DNA from: Algiphilus sp965216485
GTDB lineage: Bacteria > Pseudomonadota > Gammaproteobacteria > Nevskiales > Nevskiaceae
Length of the DNA: 64,000 nt
Direction: 5' to 3'
Assembly (NCBI RefSeq): GCF_965216485.1
Contig: NZ_OZ244162.1
Location: 1,426,001 to 1,490,000, forward strand
A program made the translations under genes and the position numbers. Numbering within the stretch: the stretch's first letter is position 1; each line of letters opens with the position of its first letter. A model generated the notes under the pieces. That model worked only from the letters and a program-made list of their open reading frames with translations, did not search any database and had not been told where the DNA came from. This document shows, piece after piece, positions 25,843-34,587 of the stretch.

Positions 25843-26724
25843 ATGGCTTTAGACAAGACACTGGGCGCCGACGCCGCCATCGCGCAACTGCGCAGCGGCA
25901 TGACGCTGGGCATCGGCGGCTGGGGACCTCGCCGCAAGCCGATGGCGCTGGTGCGCGCGCTGCTGCGCTCGGATATTCGGGACCTCACCGTGGTCGCCTA
26001 TGGCGGCCCGGACGTGGGCATGCTGTGCGCCGCCGGCAAGGTGAAGCGCCTTATCTATCCCTTTGTGACGATGGATGCCATCCCGCTGGAGCCGTACTTC
26101 CGCAAGGCGCGGCAGAACGGCGAGATGGAGGTGATGGAACTGGACGAAGGCATGTTCGAGTGGGGTCTGCGCGCCGCCGGCATGCGCATGTCCTTCCTGC
26201 CGACGCGGGTCGGACTGGCAACCGATGTCATGGCGCGCAACCCCGAGCTGCGCACCGTGACCTCGCCCTATGACGATGGCGAGGTCTATGTCGCCATGCC
26301 GGCGCTGAAGCTGGATGCGGCGCTGCTACACGTCAACACCGCAGACCGCCTGGGCAACACGCTGTCCTTCGGCAACGACGTGTTCTTCGACCATCTCTTC
26401 GCGCGCGCCGCGGACAGCACCTTCGTCAGCGCCGAGACGGTGAGCGATCACTTGCGTCTCGACGCCGAGCAGGCGCCTTACAACCGCTTCGAACGCTATC
26501 TGGTGAAGGGCGTGGTGGAAGCGCCCTGCGGCGCGCATCCCACCTACATGGGCCCGGACTACGGCTGGGACATGGACCACCTCAAGGCCTACAACGCCTC
26601 CGCCGCCGAAGACGGCGGTTGGGACGACTACGTCGCGCGCTTTATTGCGCCGGGCGAGCAGGCCTATCTCGACGCCGTCGGCGGGGAAGCGCGCGTGCGC
26701 GATCTGCCCGTGCCCACTTTCTGA
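25843..26724 (+). CDS. ipdA: IpdA-type CoA-transferase-like hydrolase, alpha subunit
   Basis: 293 residues, class I CoA-transferase alpha fold. The stretches AQLRSGMTLGIGGWGPRRKP, VAYGGPDVGMLCAAGKVKR, DEGMFEWGLRAAGMR and VEAPCGAHPTYMGPDYGWD follow the mycobacterial IpdA (Rv3551) pattern closely, and the length is the same. IpdAB opens the last steroid ring (ring C) of COCHEA-CoA hydrolytically rather than transferring CoA. IpdB follows 28 bp later. AAGGA precedes the ATG by 8 bp. Confidence 0.88.
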   Translation: MALDKTLGADAAIAQLRSGMTLGIGGWGPRRKPMALVRALLRSDIRDLTVVAYGGPDVGMLCAAGKVKRLIYPFVTMDAIPLEPYFRKARQNGEMEVMELDEGMFEWGLRAAGMRMSFLPTRVGLATDVMARNPELRTVTSPYDDGEVYVAMPALKLDAALLHVNTADRLGNTLSFGNDVFFDHLFARAADSTFVSAETVSDHLRLDAEQAPYNRFERYLVKGVVEAPCGAHPTYMGPDYGWDMDHLKAYNASAAEDGGWDDYVARFIAPGEQAYLDAVGGEARVRDLPVPTF

Positions 26725-26752
26725 GCCGGCCGAGCGCAAGGAACAAGGATTT

Positions 26753-27550
26753 ATGACGGAACAGCCCACGCTCGCAGAGCTGATGATCGTCGCCGCCAGC
26801 GAAGCCTGGCGCGACAACGGCGAGATTTTCGCCTCCGGTATCGGTGCGATCCCGCGTCTTGGTGCCAGTCTGGCCAAGCTGACGCACTCGCCGGAATTGC
26901 TGATGACCGACAGCGAGGCCTATCTGGTGTCGGAGCCGGTGCCGATTGGCCCGCGCGGGGACTACCAGCCGGCCTACGAGGGCTACATGCCCTTCGAGCG
27001 CGTCTTCGAATGCGTCTGGTTCGGCGCGCGTCACGCCATGATCGGCCCGACGCAGATCGACCGCTGGGGGCAGACCAATCTGTCCGTCGTCGGCGGTACC
27101 TATGAGCAGCCCAAGGCCGCCATCCTCGGCGTGCGCGGTCTGCCCGGCAACAGCATCAATCACCGCAATTCCTTCTTTGTGCCCAACCACGGCCCGCGCG
27201 TCTTCGTGGAAGGCGAGGTCGACATGGTCTCCGGTGTCGGCCACAAGCCGGAGCGCTGGGGCGAGGGCATGAAGCGCGACTACGCCACCTTCGGCCTGAT
27301 CGTGACCAATCTCTGCGTCATGGATTTCGAAGGCCCGGACCACGCCATCCGCGTGCGCTCGCTGCACCCGGGCGTGTCCTTTGACGATGTGCAGGCCGCC
27401 ACCGGCTTCCCGCTGCTCAAGGCCGATGACCTGCACGAGACGCCGCTGCCCACTGCCGAGCAATTGGCCGTCATCCAGCGCATGGACCCGCACAACCTGC
27501 GCGCCAGGCAGGTCAAGGACAACCCGCCGGCCCGTCGGGAGGCCGCATGA
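26753..27550 (+). CDS. ipdB: IpdB-type CoA-transferase-like hydrolase, beta subunit
   Basis: 265 residues from the ATG at 26753, which has AAGGA 6-10 bp upstream; an earlier in-frame start inside ipdA is rejected. Motifs shared with mycobacterial IpdB (Rv3552) are EGYMPFERVFE, GPTQIDRWGQTNLS, GVRGLPGNSINHRNSFFV, VVSGIG-like MVSGVG, and FEGPDHAIRVRSLHPGVSFDD. It forms the heteromeric ring-cleaving hydrolase with IpdA. Its last 4 bp overlap the DUF35 gene. Confidence 0.88.
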   Translation: MTEQPTLAELMIVAASEAWRDNGEIFASGIGAIPRLGASLAKLTHSPELLMTDSEAYLVSEPVPIGPRGDYQPAYEGYMPFERVFECVWFGARHAMIGPTQIDRWGQTNLSVVGGTYEQPKAAILGVRGLPGNSINHRNSFFVPNHGPRVFVEGEVDMVSGVGHKPERWGEGMKRDYATFGLIVTNLCVMDFEGPDHAIRVRSLHPGVSFDDVQAATGFPLLKADDLHETPLPTAEQLAVIQRMDPHNLRARQVKDNPPARREAA

Positions 27551-27999
27551 GCGGGGCCACCACACGGCCAGCGCTTGAGGGTTACCTGACCGAGCGCGAC
27601 GGCCTGCCGCATCTGCTCGGCAGCCGCTGCATCGCCTGCGGTACCTATTATTTCCCGCGGCTGGACAGCTTCTGCCGCAACCCGGCCTGCGACAGCACGG
27701 ACTTCGAAGATGTAGCGCTGTCGCGCAGCGGGACGCTTTGGTCCTTCACCAACGCGGCCTACCAGCCGCCTGCGCCCTACATCCCGGTCAAGGACCCCTA
27801 CGAGCCCTTCGCCATCGCCGCGGTGGAACTCGAGCGCGAGGGCATGATCGTGCTCGGTCAGTGTGCCGAGGGGATCGCCGTCGAGGATCTGCGCGTGGGC
27901 ATGCCCATGGAGCTGATTGTCGAGACGCTGTTCTCGGACGAAGACGGCGACGCCCTCGTCTGGAAGTGGAAGCCGGTCGCGGAAGGGGCGAGCGCATGA
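27547..27999 (+). CDS. DUF35 OB-fold acyl-CoA-binding protein with intact zinc ribbon
   Basis: 150 residues. An N-terminal rubredoxin-like zinc ribbon has all four cysteines (SRCIACGTYYFP ... SFCRNPACDS), followed by the OB-fold (GTLWSFTNAAYQP; FAIAAVELEREGMIVLGQ). DUF35 proteins partner thiolase-fold enzymes and help hold acyl-CoA substrates. The next gene, a thiolase, overlaps it by 4 bp, so the two probably form a complex. Contrast the second DUF35 protein (59969-60388), which has lost half its cysteines. Confidence 0.86.
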   Translation: MSGATTRPALEGYLTERDGLPHLLGSRCIACGTYYFPRLDSFCRNPACDSTDFEDVALSRSGTLWSFTNAAYQPPAPYIPVKDPYEPFAIAAVELEREGMIVLGQCAEGIAVEDLRVGMPMELIVETLFSDEDGDALVWKWKPVAEGASA

Positions 28000-29177
28000 G
28001 CCAGGCCATCCATATTCTCGGCGCTGGCATGCACCCCTGGGGCAAGTGGGGCGAACACTTCACGCGCTACGGCGTGCACGCCGCGCGCGCGGCCCTGGCG
28101 GAAGCCGAGGTCGACTGGCGCGATGTCGGTTTCATTTCCGGTGCCGCCACCATGCGCTGCGGCTACCCCGGCTATGTGGCTGGTGCCACCTTCGCCCAGG
28201 CGCTGGGCTGGCAGGGCGCGCAGGTCAATACCTCCTATGCCGCCTGCGCCTCCGGCGCGCAGGCGCTGGCCGCGGCGCGCGCCAAGATTGCCGCCGGAGA
28301 GTGCGAGGTCGCCCTCGTGGTCGGCGCGGACACCACGCCCAAGGGCTTTCTCAAGCCGCAGGCTGGCGAGCGCCCGGACGACCCGGACTGGGTGCGTTTC
28401 CGCATCGGCATCACCAATCCGACCTACTTCGCCCTCTACGCGCGCCGCCGCATGGCGCTCTACGGCGATACCAGCGAGGACTTCGCGGCAGTCAAGGTGA
28501 AGAATGCCGCCCACGGTTCCAAGAACACCAATGCGCGCTACCGCAAGACCTTCACCGCCGAGGATGTGGCGCAGTCGCCGGTGGTGGCGGACCCGCTCCG
28601 CTTGATGGATGTCTGTGCCACCTCCGATGGCGGCGCCGCGCTGGTGGTGTGCAGCGCCGACTACGCCCGCGCCAAGGGCAAGCAGGACACGCCGCGCATT
28701 GCCGGCATCTCGACCGCGACGCCGACCTTCGCGTCGGCGACGGTGGAAATGCCCGATCTGGCCACCGATTCCACGGCGGCGGCCGCACCGCACAGCTTCC
28801 GCGCCACGCTGCCGCTGCCCGCCTTCGAGCAGGCCGGCATCGGCCCGGAGGATGTCGATGTGGCCGAGGTCTATGACCTCTCCACCGCGCTGGAACTGGA
28901 CTGGATGGAAGACCTCGGCCTGTGCGCGCGCGGCGAAGCGGCGCAATGGCTGCGCCGTGGCGATACCCGCATCGGCGGCAAGCTGCCGGTCAATCCTTCC
29001 GGTGGTCTGGCCTGCTTTGGCGAGGCCGTGCCGGCGCAGGCCATCGCCCAGGTGTGCGAGTTGCACTGGCAGCTCAGCGGCCGGGCAGGGGAGCGTCAGG
29101 TGGAAGGCGCGCGCGTCGGGATCACCGCCAATCAGGGGTTATTCGGTCACGGTTCCTGCGTGATCGTGGAGCGATAG
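27996..29177 (+). CDS. Thiolase-family protein paired with DUF35 (steroid cluster)
   Basis: 393 residues from the ATG at 27996, which overlaps the DUF35 stop. SCP2/Ltp-type thiolase with the nucleophilic Cys84 retained (TSYAACASGAQAL) and a C-terminal GITANQGLFGHGSCVI. The usual GHP motif is replaced around PSGGLACFGEAVPAQA, so the His-containing loop differs from canonical thiolases. It likely works with its DUF35 partner on a CoA thioester of the HIP pathway; whether the chemistry is thiolysis or retro-aldol cleavage cannot be decided from sequence. Confidence 0.8.
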   Translation: MSQAIHILGAGMHPWGKWGEHFTRYGVHAARAALAEAEVDWRDVGFISGAATMRCGYPGYVAGATFAQALGWQGAQVNTSYAACASGAQALAAARAKIAAGECEVALVVGADTTPKGFLKPQAGERPDDPDWVRFRIGITNPTYFALYARRRMALYGDTSEDFAAVKVKNAAHGSKNTNARYRKTFTAEDVAQSPVVADPLRLMDVCATSDGGAALVVCSADYARAKGKQDTPRIAGISTATPTFASATVEMPDLATDSTAAAAPHSFRATLPLPAFEQAGIGPEDVDVAEVYDLSTALELDWMEDLGLCARGEAAQWLRRGDTRIGGKLPVNPSGGLACFGEAVPAQAIAQVCELHWQLSGRAGERQVEGARVGITANQGLFGHGSCVIVER

Positions 29178-29180
29178 GCT

Positions 29181-30281
29181 ATGGATACGCGTCTTACCCA
29201 GATGCTTGGCTGCCGTTATCCGATCGTTCAAACCGCGATGGGTTGGGTGGCGGATGCGCGCCTGGTGGCGGCAACCACCAATGCCGGTGGCTTTGGCTTT
29301 CTGGCCGCGGCCACCATGTCCACCGAAGAACTGGATGCCGCGCTGGCGGATGTCCGCCGTCTGTGTGACGGGCCCTTCGGTGTGAACTTCCACATGTTCC
29401 AGCCGAATGCGCAGGACGTCATCGAGCGCGTGCTGCAGCACAGCGACCGCGTTCGCGCGGTGAGCTATGGCCGCGGCCCCAATGCCGAGACCATTGCCCG
29501 CTTCAAGCAGGCCGGCGTGCTGTGCATGCCGACCGTGGGCGCGCTCAAGCACGCGCAGAAGGCGGTACAGCTCGGCGCCGACATCATCACCATCCAGGGC
29601 AGCGAGGGCGGCGGCCATACCGGCGCCGTCCCCACGACCCTGCTGCTGCCGCAGGTACTCAATGCCGTGGACGTGCCGGTGGTGGCGGCGGGCGGCTTTT
29701 CAGACGGCCGTGGTCTGGCCGCGGCGCTGGCCTACGGCGCCGCCGGCATCGCCATGGGCACCCGCTTTCTGATGACCGCGGAATCACCGGTGCCGGCGAC
29801 CACGCTGGCGCAATACCAGCAGGTGCAGGACGCCGGGCGCATTCGTGCGTCTACCGCGGTCGACGGCATGCCGCAGCGCATGATCGACAACCCCACCTTG
29901 CTGCGCCTCGAGCGCGGAAGCGGGCTGCGCCGCATGTTCGTGGCGCTGGCCTCCGCCTGGCGCATGAAGCAGCGCACCGGCATGAGCGTGATGCACATGC
30001 TGCGCACCTTCATTAGCGCCATCCGTTCCGGGGATTCCTTCACGCAGACGGTGTCGGCGGCCAACGCGCCCATGCTGATCCAGCGCGCCATGGTTGAAGG
30101 CCATCCGGATGAAGGCGTGCTGCCCAGCGGTCAGGTGGCCGCGATCATCGACGACCTGCCGCCGGTCCAGGTGCTGATCCACCGCATTGTGGAAGAGGCC
30201 GAGGGCCGCATCACCGCCATGCCCACCATCGCGCCCAGGCAGCGGGCGTCTGCCGATATCAGGGAGGTACGCGTGTCATGA
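29181..30281 (+). CDS. ipdC: IpdC-type flavin-dependent reductase (nitronate monooxygenase family)
   Basis: 366 residues, FMN-binding TIM barrel of the 2-nitropropane dioxygenase family. Motifs include VQTAMGWVADARLVAATTNA near the start, QGSEGGGHTGAVPTTLLLPQV, and AAGGFSDGRGLAAALAYGA followed by GIAMGTRFL (phosphate binding). These match mycobacterial IpdC (Rv3553), and the C-terminal VLPSGQVAAIIDDLP is shared. IpdC acts on 5-hydroxy HIC-CoA-type intermediates in ring C/D degradation. It overlaps echA20 by 4 bp. Confidence 0.86.
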   Translation: MDTRLTQMLGCRYPIVQTAMGWVADARLVAATTNAGGFGFLAAATMSTEELDAALADVRRLCDGPFGVNFHMFQPNAQDVIERVLQHSDRVRAVSYGRGPNAETIARFKQAGVLCMPTVGALKHAQKAVQLGADIITIQGSEGGGHTGAVPTTLLLPQVLNAVDVPVVAAGGFSDGRGLAAALAYGAAGIAMGTRFLMTAESPVPATTLAQYQQVQDAGRIRASTAVDGMPQRMIDNPTLLRLERGSGLRRMFVALASAWRMKQRTGMSVMHMLRTFISAIRSGDSFTQTVSAANAPMLIQRAMVEGHPDEGVLPSGQVAAIIDDLPPVQVLIHRIVEEAEGRITAMPTIAPRQRASADIREVRVS

Positions 30282-31069
30282 CACAGGCCATTGTGGTGCA
30301 TGAACACCCCGGCATCGCCGAGGTGGTGATCAACAAGCCGCCGGTGAATGCCCTCGACAGCAGTGAGTGGCACGCGCTGGCCGACTGCATTACCCAGCTC
30401 GGCGCGCACGACGATCTGCGCGTGCTGGTGGTGCGCGCCGAAGGGCGTGGGTTCTGCGCCGGCGTGGATATCAAGGAGCTGGATGCGCACCCGGTGCGGA
30501 TTGTCGACGTCAACGCCGGCAACTACCGCACCTTCGAGGCCATCCATCGCCATCCGCTGCCCGTCATCGTGGCTGTGCATGGCTTCGTGCTCGGCGGCGG
30601 CATCGGCATCGCCGGCGCGGCCGATATCGTGATCGCCGCGGATACCGCCACCTTCGGCGTGCCCGAGGTGGATCGTGGCGCCATGGGCGGCGGCGCGCAT
30701 CTGCAGCGGCTGTTCCCAGTGCAGAAGGTACGCGCCATGTATTTCACCGGCGCGCCCATCGACGCGCAGGAAGCCTACCGGCTCGGTGCCCTGGAACGTG
30801 TGGTCAGTGCCGACGCGCTGCGCACCGAGGCGCTGGAGCTGGCCGCAACCATTGCCAAAAAGAGCGGGACCATGCTCAGGCTGGCCAAGGAATCCCTCAA
30901 CGGCGTCGAGGACGGCAATCTCGAGAGCAAGTACCGCTGGGAGCAGGGATTCACGCTGCAGGCCTACATGAGCCCGGATTCCGCCGAAACAAGACAGGCC
31001 TTCGTACAGAAACGGGATGCGCGCTTTGACGCGGTACCCGCCAACTCCCAGAACGGCAACGCATCATGA
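30278..31069 (+). CDS. echA20: EchA20-type ring D hydrolase (crotonase family)
   Basis: 263 residues, crotonase fold. It shares with mycobacterial EchA20 (Rv3550) the strings VRAEGRGFCAGVDIKEL, VHGFVLGGGIGIAGAADI, FGVPEVDRGAMGGGAHL and YRWEQGFTLQ. EchA20 hydrolyses ring D of HIEC-CoA to give COCHEA-CoA, the substrate of IpdAB, so its place in the same operon is meaningful. ATGA overlaps join it to ipdC upstream and to the acyl-CoA dehydrogenase downstream. Confidence 0.87.
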   Translation: MTQAIVVHEHPGIAEVVINKPPVNALDSSEWHALADCITQLGAHDDLRVLVVRAEGRGFCAGVDIKELDAHPVRIVDVNAGNYRTFEAIHRHPLPVIVAVHGFVLGGGIGIAGAADIVIAADTATFGVPEVDRGAMGGGAHLQRLFPVQKVRAMYFTGAPIDAQEAYRLGALERVVSADALRTEALELAATIAKKSGTMLRLAKESLNGVEDGNLESKYRWEQGFTLQAYMSPDSAETRQAFVQKRDARFDAVPANSQNGNAS

Positions 31070-32232
31070 GACTCGAATACACCGAACGGCAGCGCGCCTT
31101 CCGCAAGGAAGTGCGCCAGTGGCTGTCCGAACACCTTCCCGAAAAACCGCTGGAAAGCCTCGACACTGCCGAGGGCTTCGAAGCCCACCGTGCCTGGGAA
31201 CGCACCCTGTTCGACGGCGGCTGGTCCGCGGTCACCTGGCCCACCGAATACGGCGGGCGCGGTTGTGGCCTGATCGACTGGCTGATCTTCGAGGAGGAGT
31301 ACTGGGGCGCCGGCGCACCGCTACGCGTCAACCAGAACGGCATCTTTCTGCTCGCCCCCACGTTGATGGAATACGGCACTGAGGCACAGAAGAAGCGCTT
31401 CCTGCCGCCGATGGCCTCGGGCGAGGAGATCTGGGCGCAGGGCTGGTCCGAGCCGGGTGCCGGCTCTGATATGGCCTCCCTGCGCTGCAGCGCGGTCCGC
31501 GACGGCGACCACTACGTGATCAATGGCCAGAAGACCTGGTCGACACGGGCGGTGTACGCCGACTGGCTGTTCGGCCTGTTCCGCAGCGAACCTGGTTCGC
31601 AGCGCCATCACGGACTGAGCTTCATCCTGCTGCCGCTGAATCTGCCGGGCATCAACATCCGCCCGATCAAGCAGTTGAACGGCCAGCCCGGCTTTGCCGA
31701 AATCTTCTTCGATGACGTGCGCGTGCCAGCCGAGAATCTCCTCGGCGAGGAAGGCGCGGGCTGGCGCATCGCCATGGCCACGGCCGGCTTCGAGCGCGGT
31801 CTGATGCTGCGTTCCCCTGGCCGCTTCCAGCAGACCGCCAAGGCACTGGTGGACCTGTACAAGGATCACCAGAGCCAGGCGGATCGCGATCCGGGCATCC
31901 GCGACGCCATCACGCGCGGCTATGTGGCGGCGGAAGCCTATGCGCTGGCGACCTATCGCACCGCGTCACGGCTCGCCAAGGGCGGCAAGATCGGTGCGGA
32001 GGCAAGCACCAACAAGATCTTCTGGTCGGAGCTTGATCTGTTGCTGCACGAAACGGCCATGAAGATCCTCGGCGCGCACGCCGAGCTGTTGCCGCATGCA
32101 CCCGAGGCGGCCGGCATCAGCCACTGGCTGGACGGCTTCCTGTTCGCGCAGGCGGGCCCTATCTACGCCGGCACCAACGAGATCCAGCGCAACATCATTG
32201 CCGAGCGCGTGCTCGGCATGCCACGCGCCTGA
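31066..32232 (+). CDS. Acyl-CoA dehydrogenase (FadE31/32-like, steroid HIP pathway)
   Basis: 388 residues, full acyl-CoA dehydrogenase with N-terminal helical domain, FAD-contact motif WAQGWSEPGAGSDMASLR, beta domain KTWSTRAVYADWLFGLFRS and C-terminal IYAGTNEIQRNIIAERVLG. The residue before GT in the usual YEGT catalytic position is Ala, so if it is active the base must lie elsewhere, as in long-chain/isovaleryl-type enzymes, or come from a partner. The next gene, 11 bp on, encodes a second, divergent dehydrogenase; they probably form a heteromeric pair as known for steroid FadE enzymes. Confidence 0.83.
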   Translation: MRLEYTERQRAFRKEVRQWLSEHLPEKPLESLDTAEGFEAHRAWERTLFDGGWSAVTWPTEYGGRGCGLIDWLIFEEEYWGAGAPLRVNQNGIFLLAPTLMEYGTEAQKKRFLPPMASGEEIWAQGWSEPGAGSDMASLRCSAVRDGDHYVINGQKTWSTRAVYADWLFGLFRSEPGSQRHHGLSFILLPLNLPGINIRPIKQLNGQPGFAEIFFDDVRVPAENLLGEEGAGWRIAMATAGFERGLMLRSPGRFQQTAKALVDLYKDHQSQADRDPGIRDAITRGYVAAEAYALATYRTASRLAKGGKIGAEASTNKIFWSELDLLLHETAMKILGAHAELLPHAPEAAGISHWLDGFLFAQAGPIYAGTNEIQRNIIAERVLGMPRA

Positions 32233-32243
32233 AGGAGCGCCCT

Positions 32244-33347
32244 ATGGACTTTACGTTCGAAAGTCATCAGACCGCTTTTCGCGACGCCATCCGCAAGTTT
32301 TTGATGGTCGAGGCCGCGCCGGAAATGCTGCGCGAAATCTGGGAAACCAAGAGCGGACGCTCCGCCGAGCTGCGTGCCAAGCTGGCCGATCAGGGGCTGA
32401 CCGCGCTGTCGATCCCCGAGGATTTCGGCGGCATTGGCCTTGGCGACCTGGACTGGGTGCTGGTGCTGCAGGAACTGGGCTACTACGCCATTCCCGAGTC
32501 GCTGGTCGACACGGCCTATCTGGCGGCCGGGCTGCTCACCGAGCTCTCTGGCGATGTCGAGATCAAGCGTGAGTGGCTGCCGCGCATCGCCGCGGGTGAG
32601 GCGCGCGTGGCGGTCGGGCATCCGATCAATCCCTTCGTGGCCGATGCCAGCACCGCCGATCTGCTGCTGATGTGGCACAACGACGCGGTGCACGCCGTGC
32701 GACCGCAGGACGTCACGCTGACGCCGCAGCCGAGCATCGATATGTCGCGCCGGCTGTGCCAGGTGGAGTGGAAGCCGGACGCCGGCACGCGCATTGCCGA
32801 TGCCCGTATCGGCGCGCCGTTGTGGCAGCGCTTGCTGCTGCGCGGCGGCCTGGCCACGGCGGCCCAGCAGGTGGGCCTGGCGCAGCGCATGCTGGACCTG
32901 GGCGTGGACTATGCCGCACAGCGCAAGCAGTTCGGCAAGATCATCGGCACCTTCCAGGGCGTGAAGCATCCGCTGGCGGATGTGGCCGTCGCCATTGAAT
33001 TTGCCGAACCGGTGGTGCACCGCGCCGCCTACTGCGTGGGCCACGGTCATGACCGCGCTGCCCATGTGGTGGCGCAGGCGCGCATGCAGTCCAGCGAGGC
33101 CGCGCACAAGGCCGCGCGCGCCAGCATCCAGGCGCACGGCGCCATGGGCTACACCTGGGAGGCCGATCTGCAGATGTTCATGAAGCGCGCCTGGGTGCTC
33201 GATGCCGGCTGGGGCGACCTGGCCCACCACAAGGCGCGGATCGCGGAGGACATCTTCGACGACGCCGCCGCCCTCGGTCCTTCCAACACCTTTTTCACTC
33301 ACTACGGCGAAGCGCCGATGCCGCGTGTCAGCGCGGTCGGTCGCTGA
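32244..33347 (+). CDS. Acyl-CoA dehydrogenase-like subunit (short, divergent FadE)
   Basis: 367 residues. It starts FTFESHQTAFRDAIRKFL, retains the RKQFGKIIGTFQGVKHPLAD motif of the C-terminal helical domain and an AHGAMGYTWEADLQMFMKRA segment, but lacks the canonical SEP-AGSD flavin-contact motif. This loss is typical of the non-catalytic or half-site subunit in alpha2beta2 steroid acyl-CoA dehydrogenases. AAGGAG stands 9 bp before the ATG. It is the likely partner of the dehydrogenase at 31066-32232. fadA6 follows after 14 bp. Confidence 0.8.
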   Translation: MDFTFESHQTAFRDAIRKFLMVEAAPEMLREIWETKSGRSAELRAKLADQGLTALSIPEDFGGIGLGDLDWVLVLQELGYYAIPESLVDTAYLAAGLLTELSGDVEIKREWLPRIAAGEARVAVGHPINPFVADASTADLLLMWHNDAVHAVRPQDVTLTPQPSIDMSRRLCQVEWKPDAGTRIADARIGAPLWQRLLLRGGLATAAQQVGLAQRMLDLGVDYAAQRKQFGKIIGTFQGVKHPLADVAVAIEFAEPVVHRAAYCVGHGHDRAAHVVAQARMQSSEAAHKAARASIQAHGAMGYTWEADLQMFMKRAWVLDAGWGDLAHHKARIAEDIFDDAAALGPSNTFFTHYGEAPMPRVSAVGR

Positions 33348-33361
33348 CAGGAGACCCGCAC

Positions 33362-34513
33362 GTGCCGGAAGCTTATCTCGTTGATGCAGTCAGAAGTCCC
33401 ACCGGAAAGCGTCGAGGCAGTCTGGCCGACGTCCATGCCGCCGATCTCGGCGCGCACGTACTGAAGGCCATCGTCGAGCGCAATGGCGTTCCGGCGGAGG
33501 AGATCGACGACGTCATCTTCGGTTGTGTCGATGCCGTGGGGCCGATGGCGGGCAATATCGCGCGCAGCTGCTGGCTGGCCGCCGGGCTGCCGCTGAGCGT
33601 GCCCGGCGTCACGGTCGACCGCCAGTGCGGCTCGTCGCAGCAGGCCGTGCACTTTGCCGCGCAGGCGGTGATGAGCGGCGTCCAGGACGTGGTCATCGCC
33701 GGCGGCGTCCAGACCATGACGCGCATTCCCATCGGCTCGGCAATGACCGCGGCGCAGCCACTGGGCTTCCCCGATCCCTTCTCCGGCAGCGAAGGCTGGA
33801 CGGCACGCTTCGGTACCGAACCCGTCTCGCAGTTTCATGGCGCGCAGTTGATCGCGGATCGCTGGGGCTTTGACCGCCAGGCGATGGAGCGCTTCGCGCT
33901 GACCAGCCATGAGCGCGCCCGTGCCGCCATGGCGGCCGGCTATTTCGAGCGCGAGATCGTGCCGCTGAACGGCCTGGATCACGACGAGACCACGCGCGAG
34001 ACCTCGCTCGAAAAGATGGCGGAACTCGACGTGCTGGCCGAAGGCGGCAGCCTGACCGCCGCCGTGGCCAGCCAGACCTGCGATGGCTCCTCGGCCATGC
34101 TGGTGGTCTCCGAGGCGGCACTGAAGCGCTACAACCTGACGCCGCGCGCGCGCATCCACCACATGGAAGTCATGGGCGACGATCCCATCGCGATGCTGAC
34201 GGCGCCGATTCCCGCGACCCTGCGTGCCCTGAAGAAGACCGGCCTCAAGCCGAGCGACATCACCATCGCCGAATGCAACGAGGCCTTCGCCTCGGTGCCG
34301 ATGGCCTGGATGAAGGACACCGGTTTCGATCACGAGCAGGTCAATGTCAACGGCGGCGCCATCGCCCTCGGCCATCCGCTGGGCGCCACTGGCACCAAGC
34401 TGATGACGACGCTGCTGCACGAGCTGGAGCGCCGCAAGGGCCGCTATGGCTTGCAGACCATGTGCGAAGGCGGCGGCGTCGCCAACGTCACCGTGCTGGA
34501 GCGTCTCGGCTAG
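33362..34513 (+). CDS. fadA6: FadA6-type beta-ketothiolase (steroid ring C/D pathway)
   Basis: 383 residues starting at a GTG (33362), with AGGAGA 7-12 bp upstream. The nucleophile is Cys89 in VDRQCGSSQQA; His and second Cys lie in GGAIALGHPLGATG and QTMCEGGGVANVTVLERL. The strings FGCVDAVGPMAGNIAR, MSGVQDVVIAGGVQ and TSLEKMAEL closely follow mycobacterial FadA6 (Rv3556c), which makes the final thiolytic cleavages after IpdAB. Position between FadE and SDR genes matches that role. Confidence 0.88.
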   Translation: MPEAYLVDAVRSPTGKRRGSLADVHAADLGAHVLKAIVERNGVPAEEIDDVIFGCVDAVGPMAGNIARSCWLAAGLPLSVPGVTVDRQCGSSQQAVHFAAQAVMSGVQDVVIAGGVQTMTRIPIGSAMTAAQPLGFPDPFSGSEGWTARFGTEPVSQFHGAQLIADRWGFDRQAMERFALTSHERARAAMAAGYFEREIVPLNGLDHDETTRETSLEKMAELDVLAEGGSLTAAVASQTCDGSSAMLVVSEAALKRYNLTPRARIHHMEVMGDDPIAMLTAPIPATLRALKKTGLKPSDITIAECNEAFASVPMAWMKDTGFDHEQVNVNGGAIALGHPLGATGTKLMTTLLHELERRKGRYGLQTMCEGGGVANVTVLERLG

Positions 34514-34533
34514 CAGACCCCACCGCAATACCC

Positions 34534-34556
34534 GGGCGCGCCGGACGGGCGCGCCC
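34534..34556 (+). terminator. Perfect GC hairpin after fadA6
   Basis: GGGCGCGCC, loop GGACG, GGCGCGCCC: nine base pairs with no mismatch in the 74-bp gap between fadA6 and the next SDR gene. No T-run follows, so it may pause transcription, protect the upstream message or work with Rho rather than act as a classical intrinsic terminator. Confidence 0.45.
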
Positions 34557-34587
34557 CGCATCACCACGCATTGAGGAGGAGGATTCC

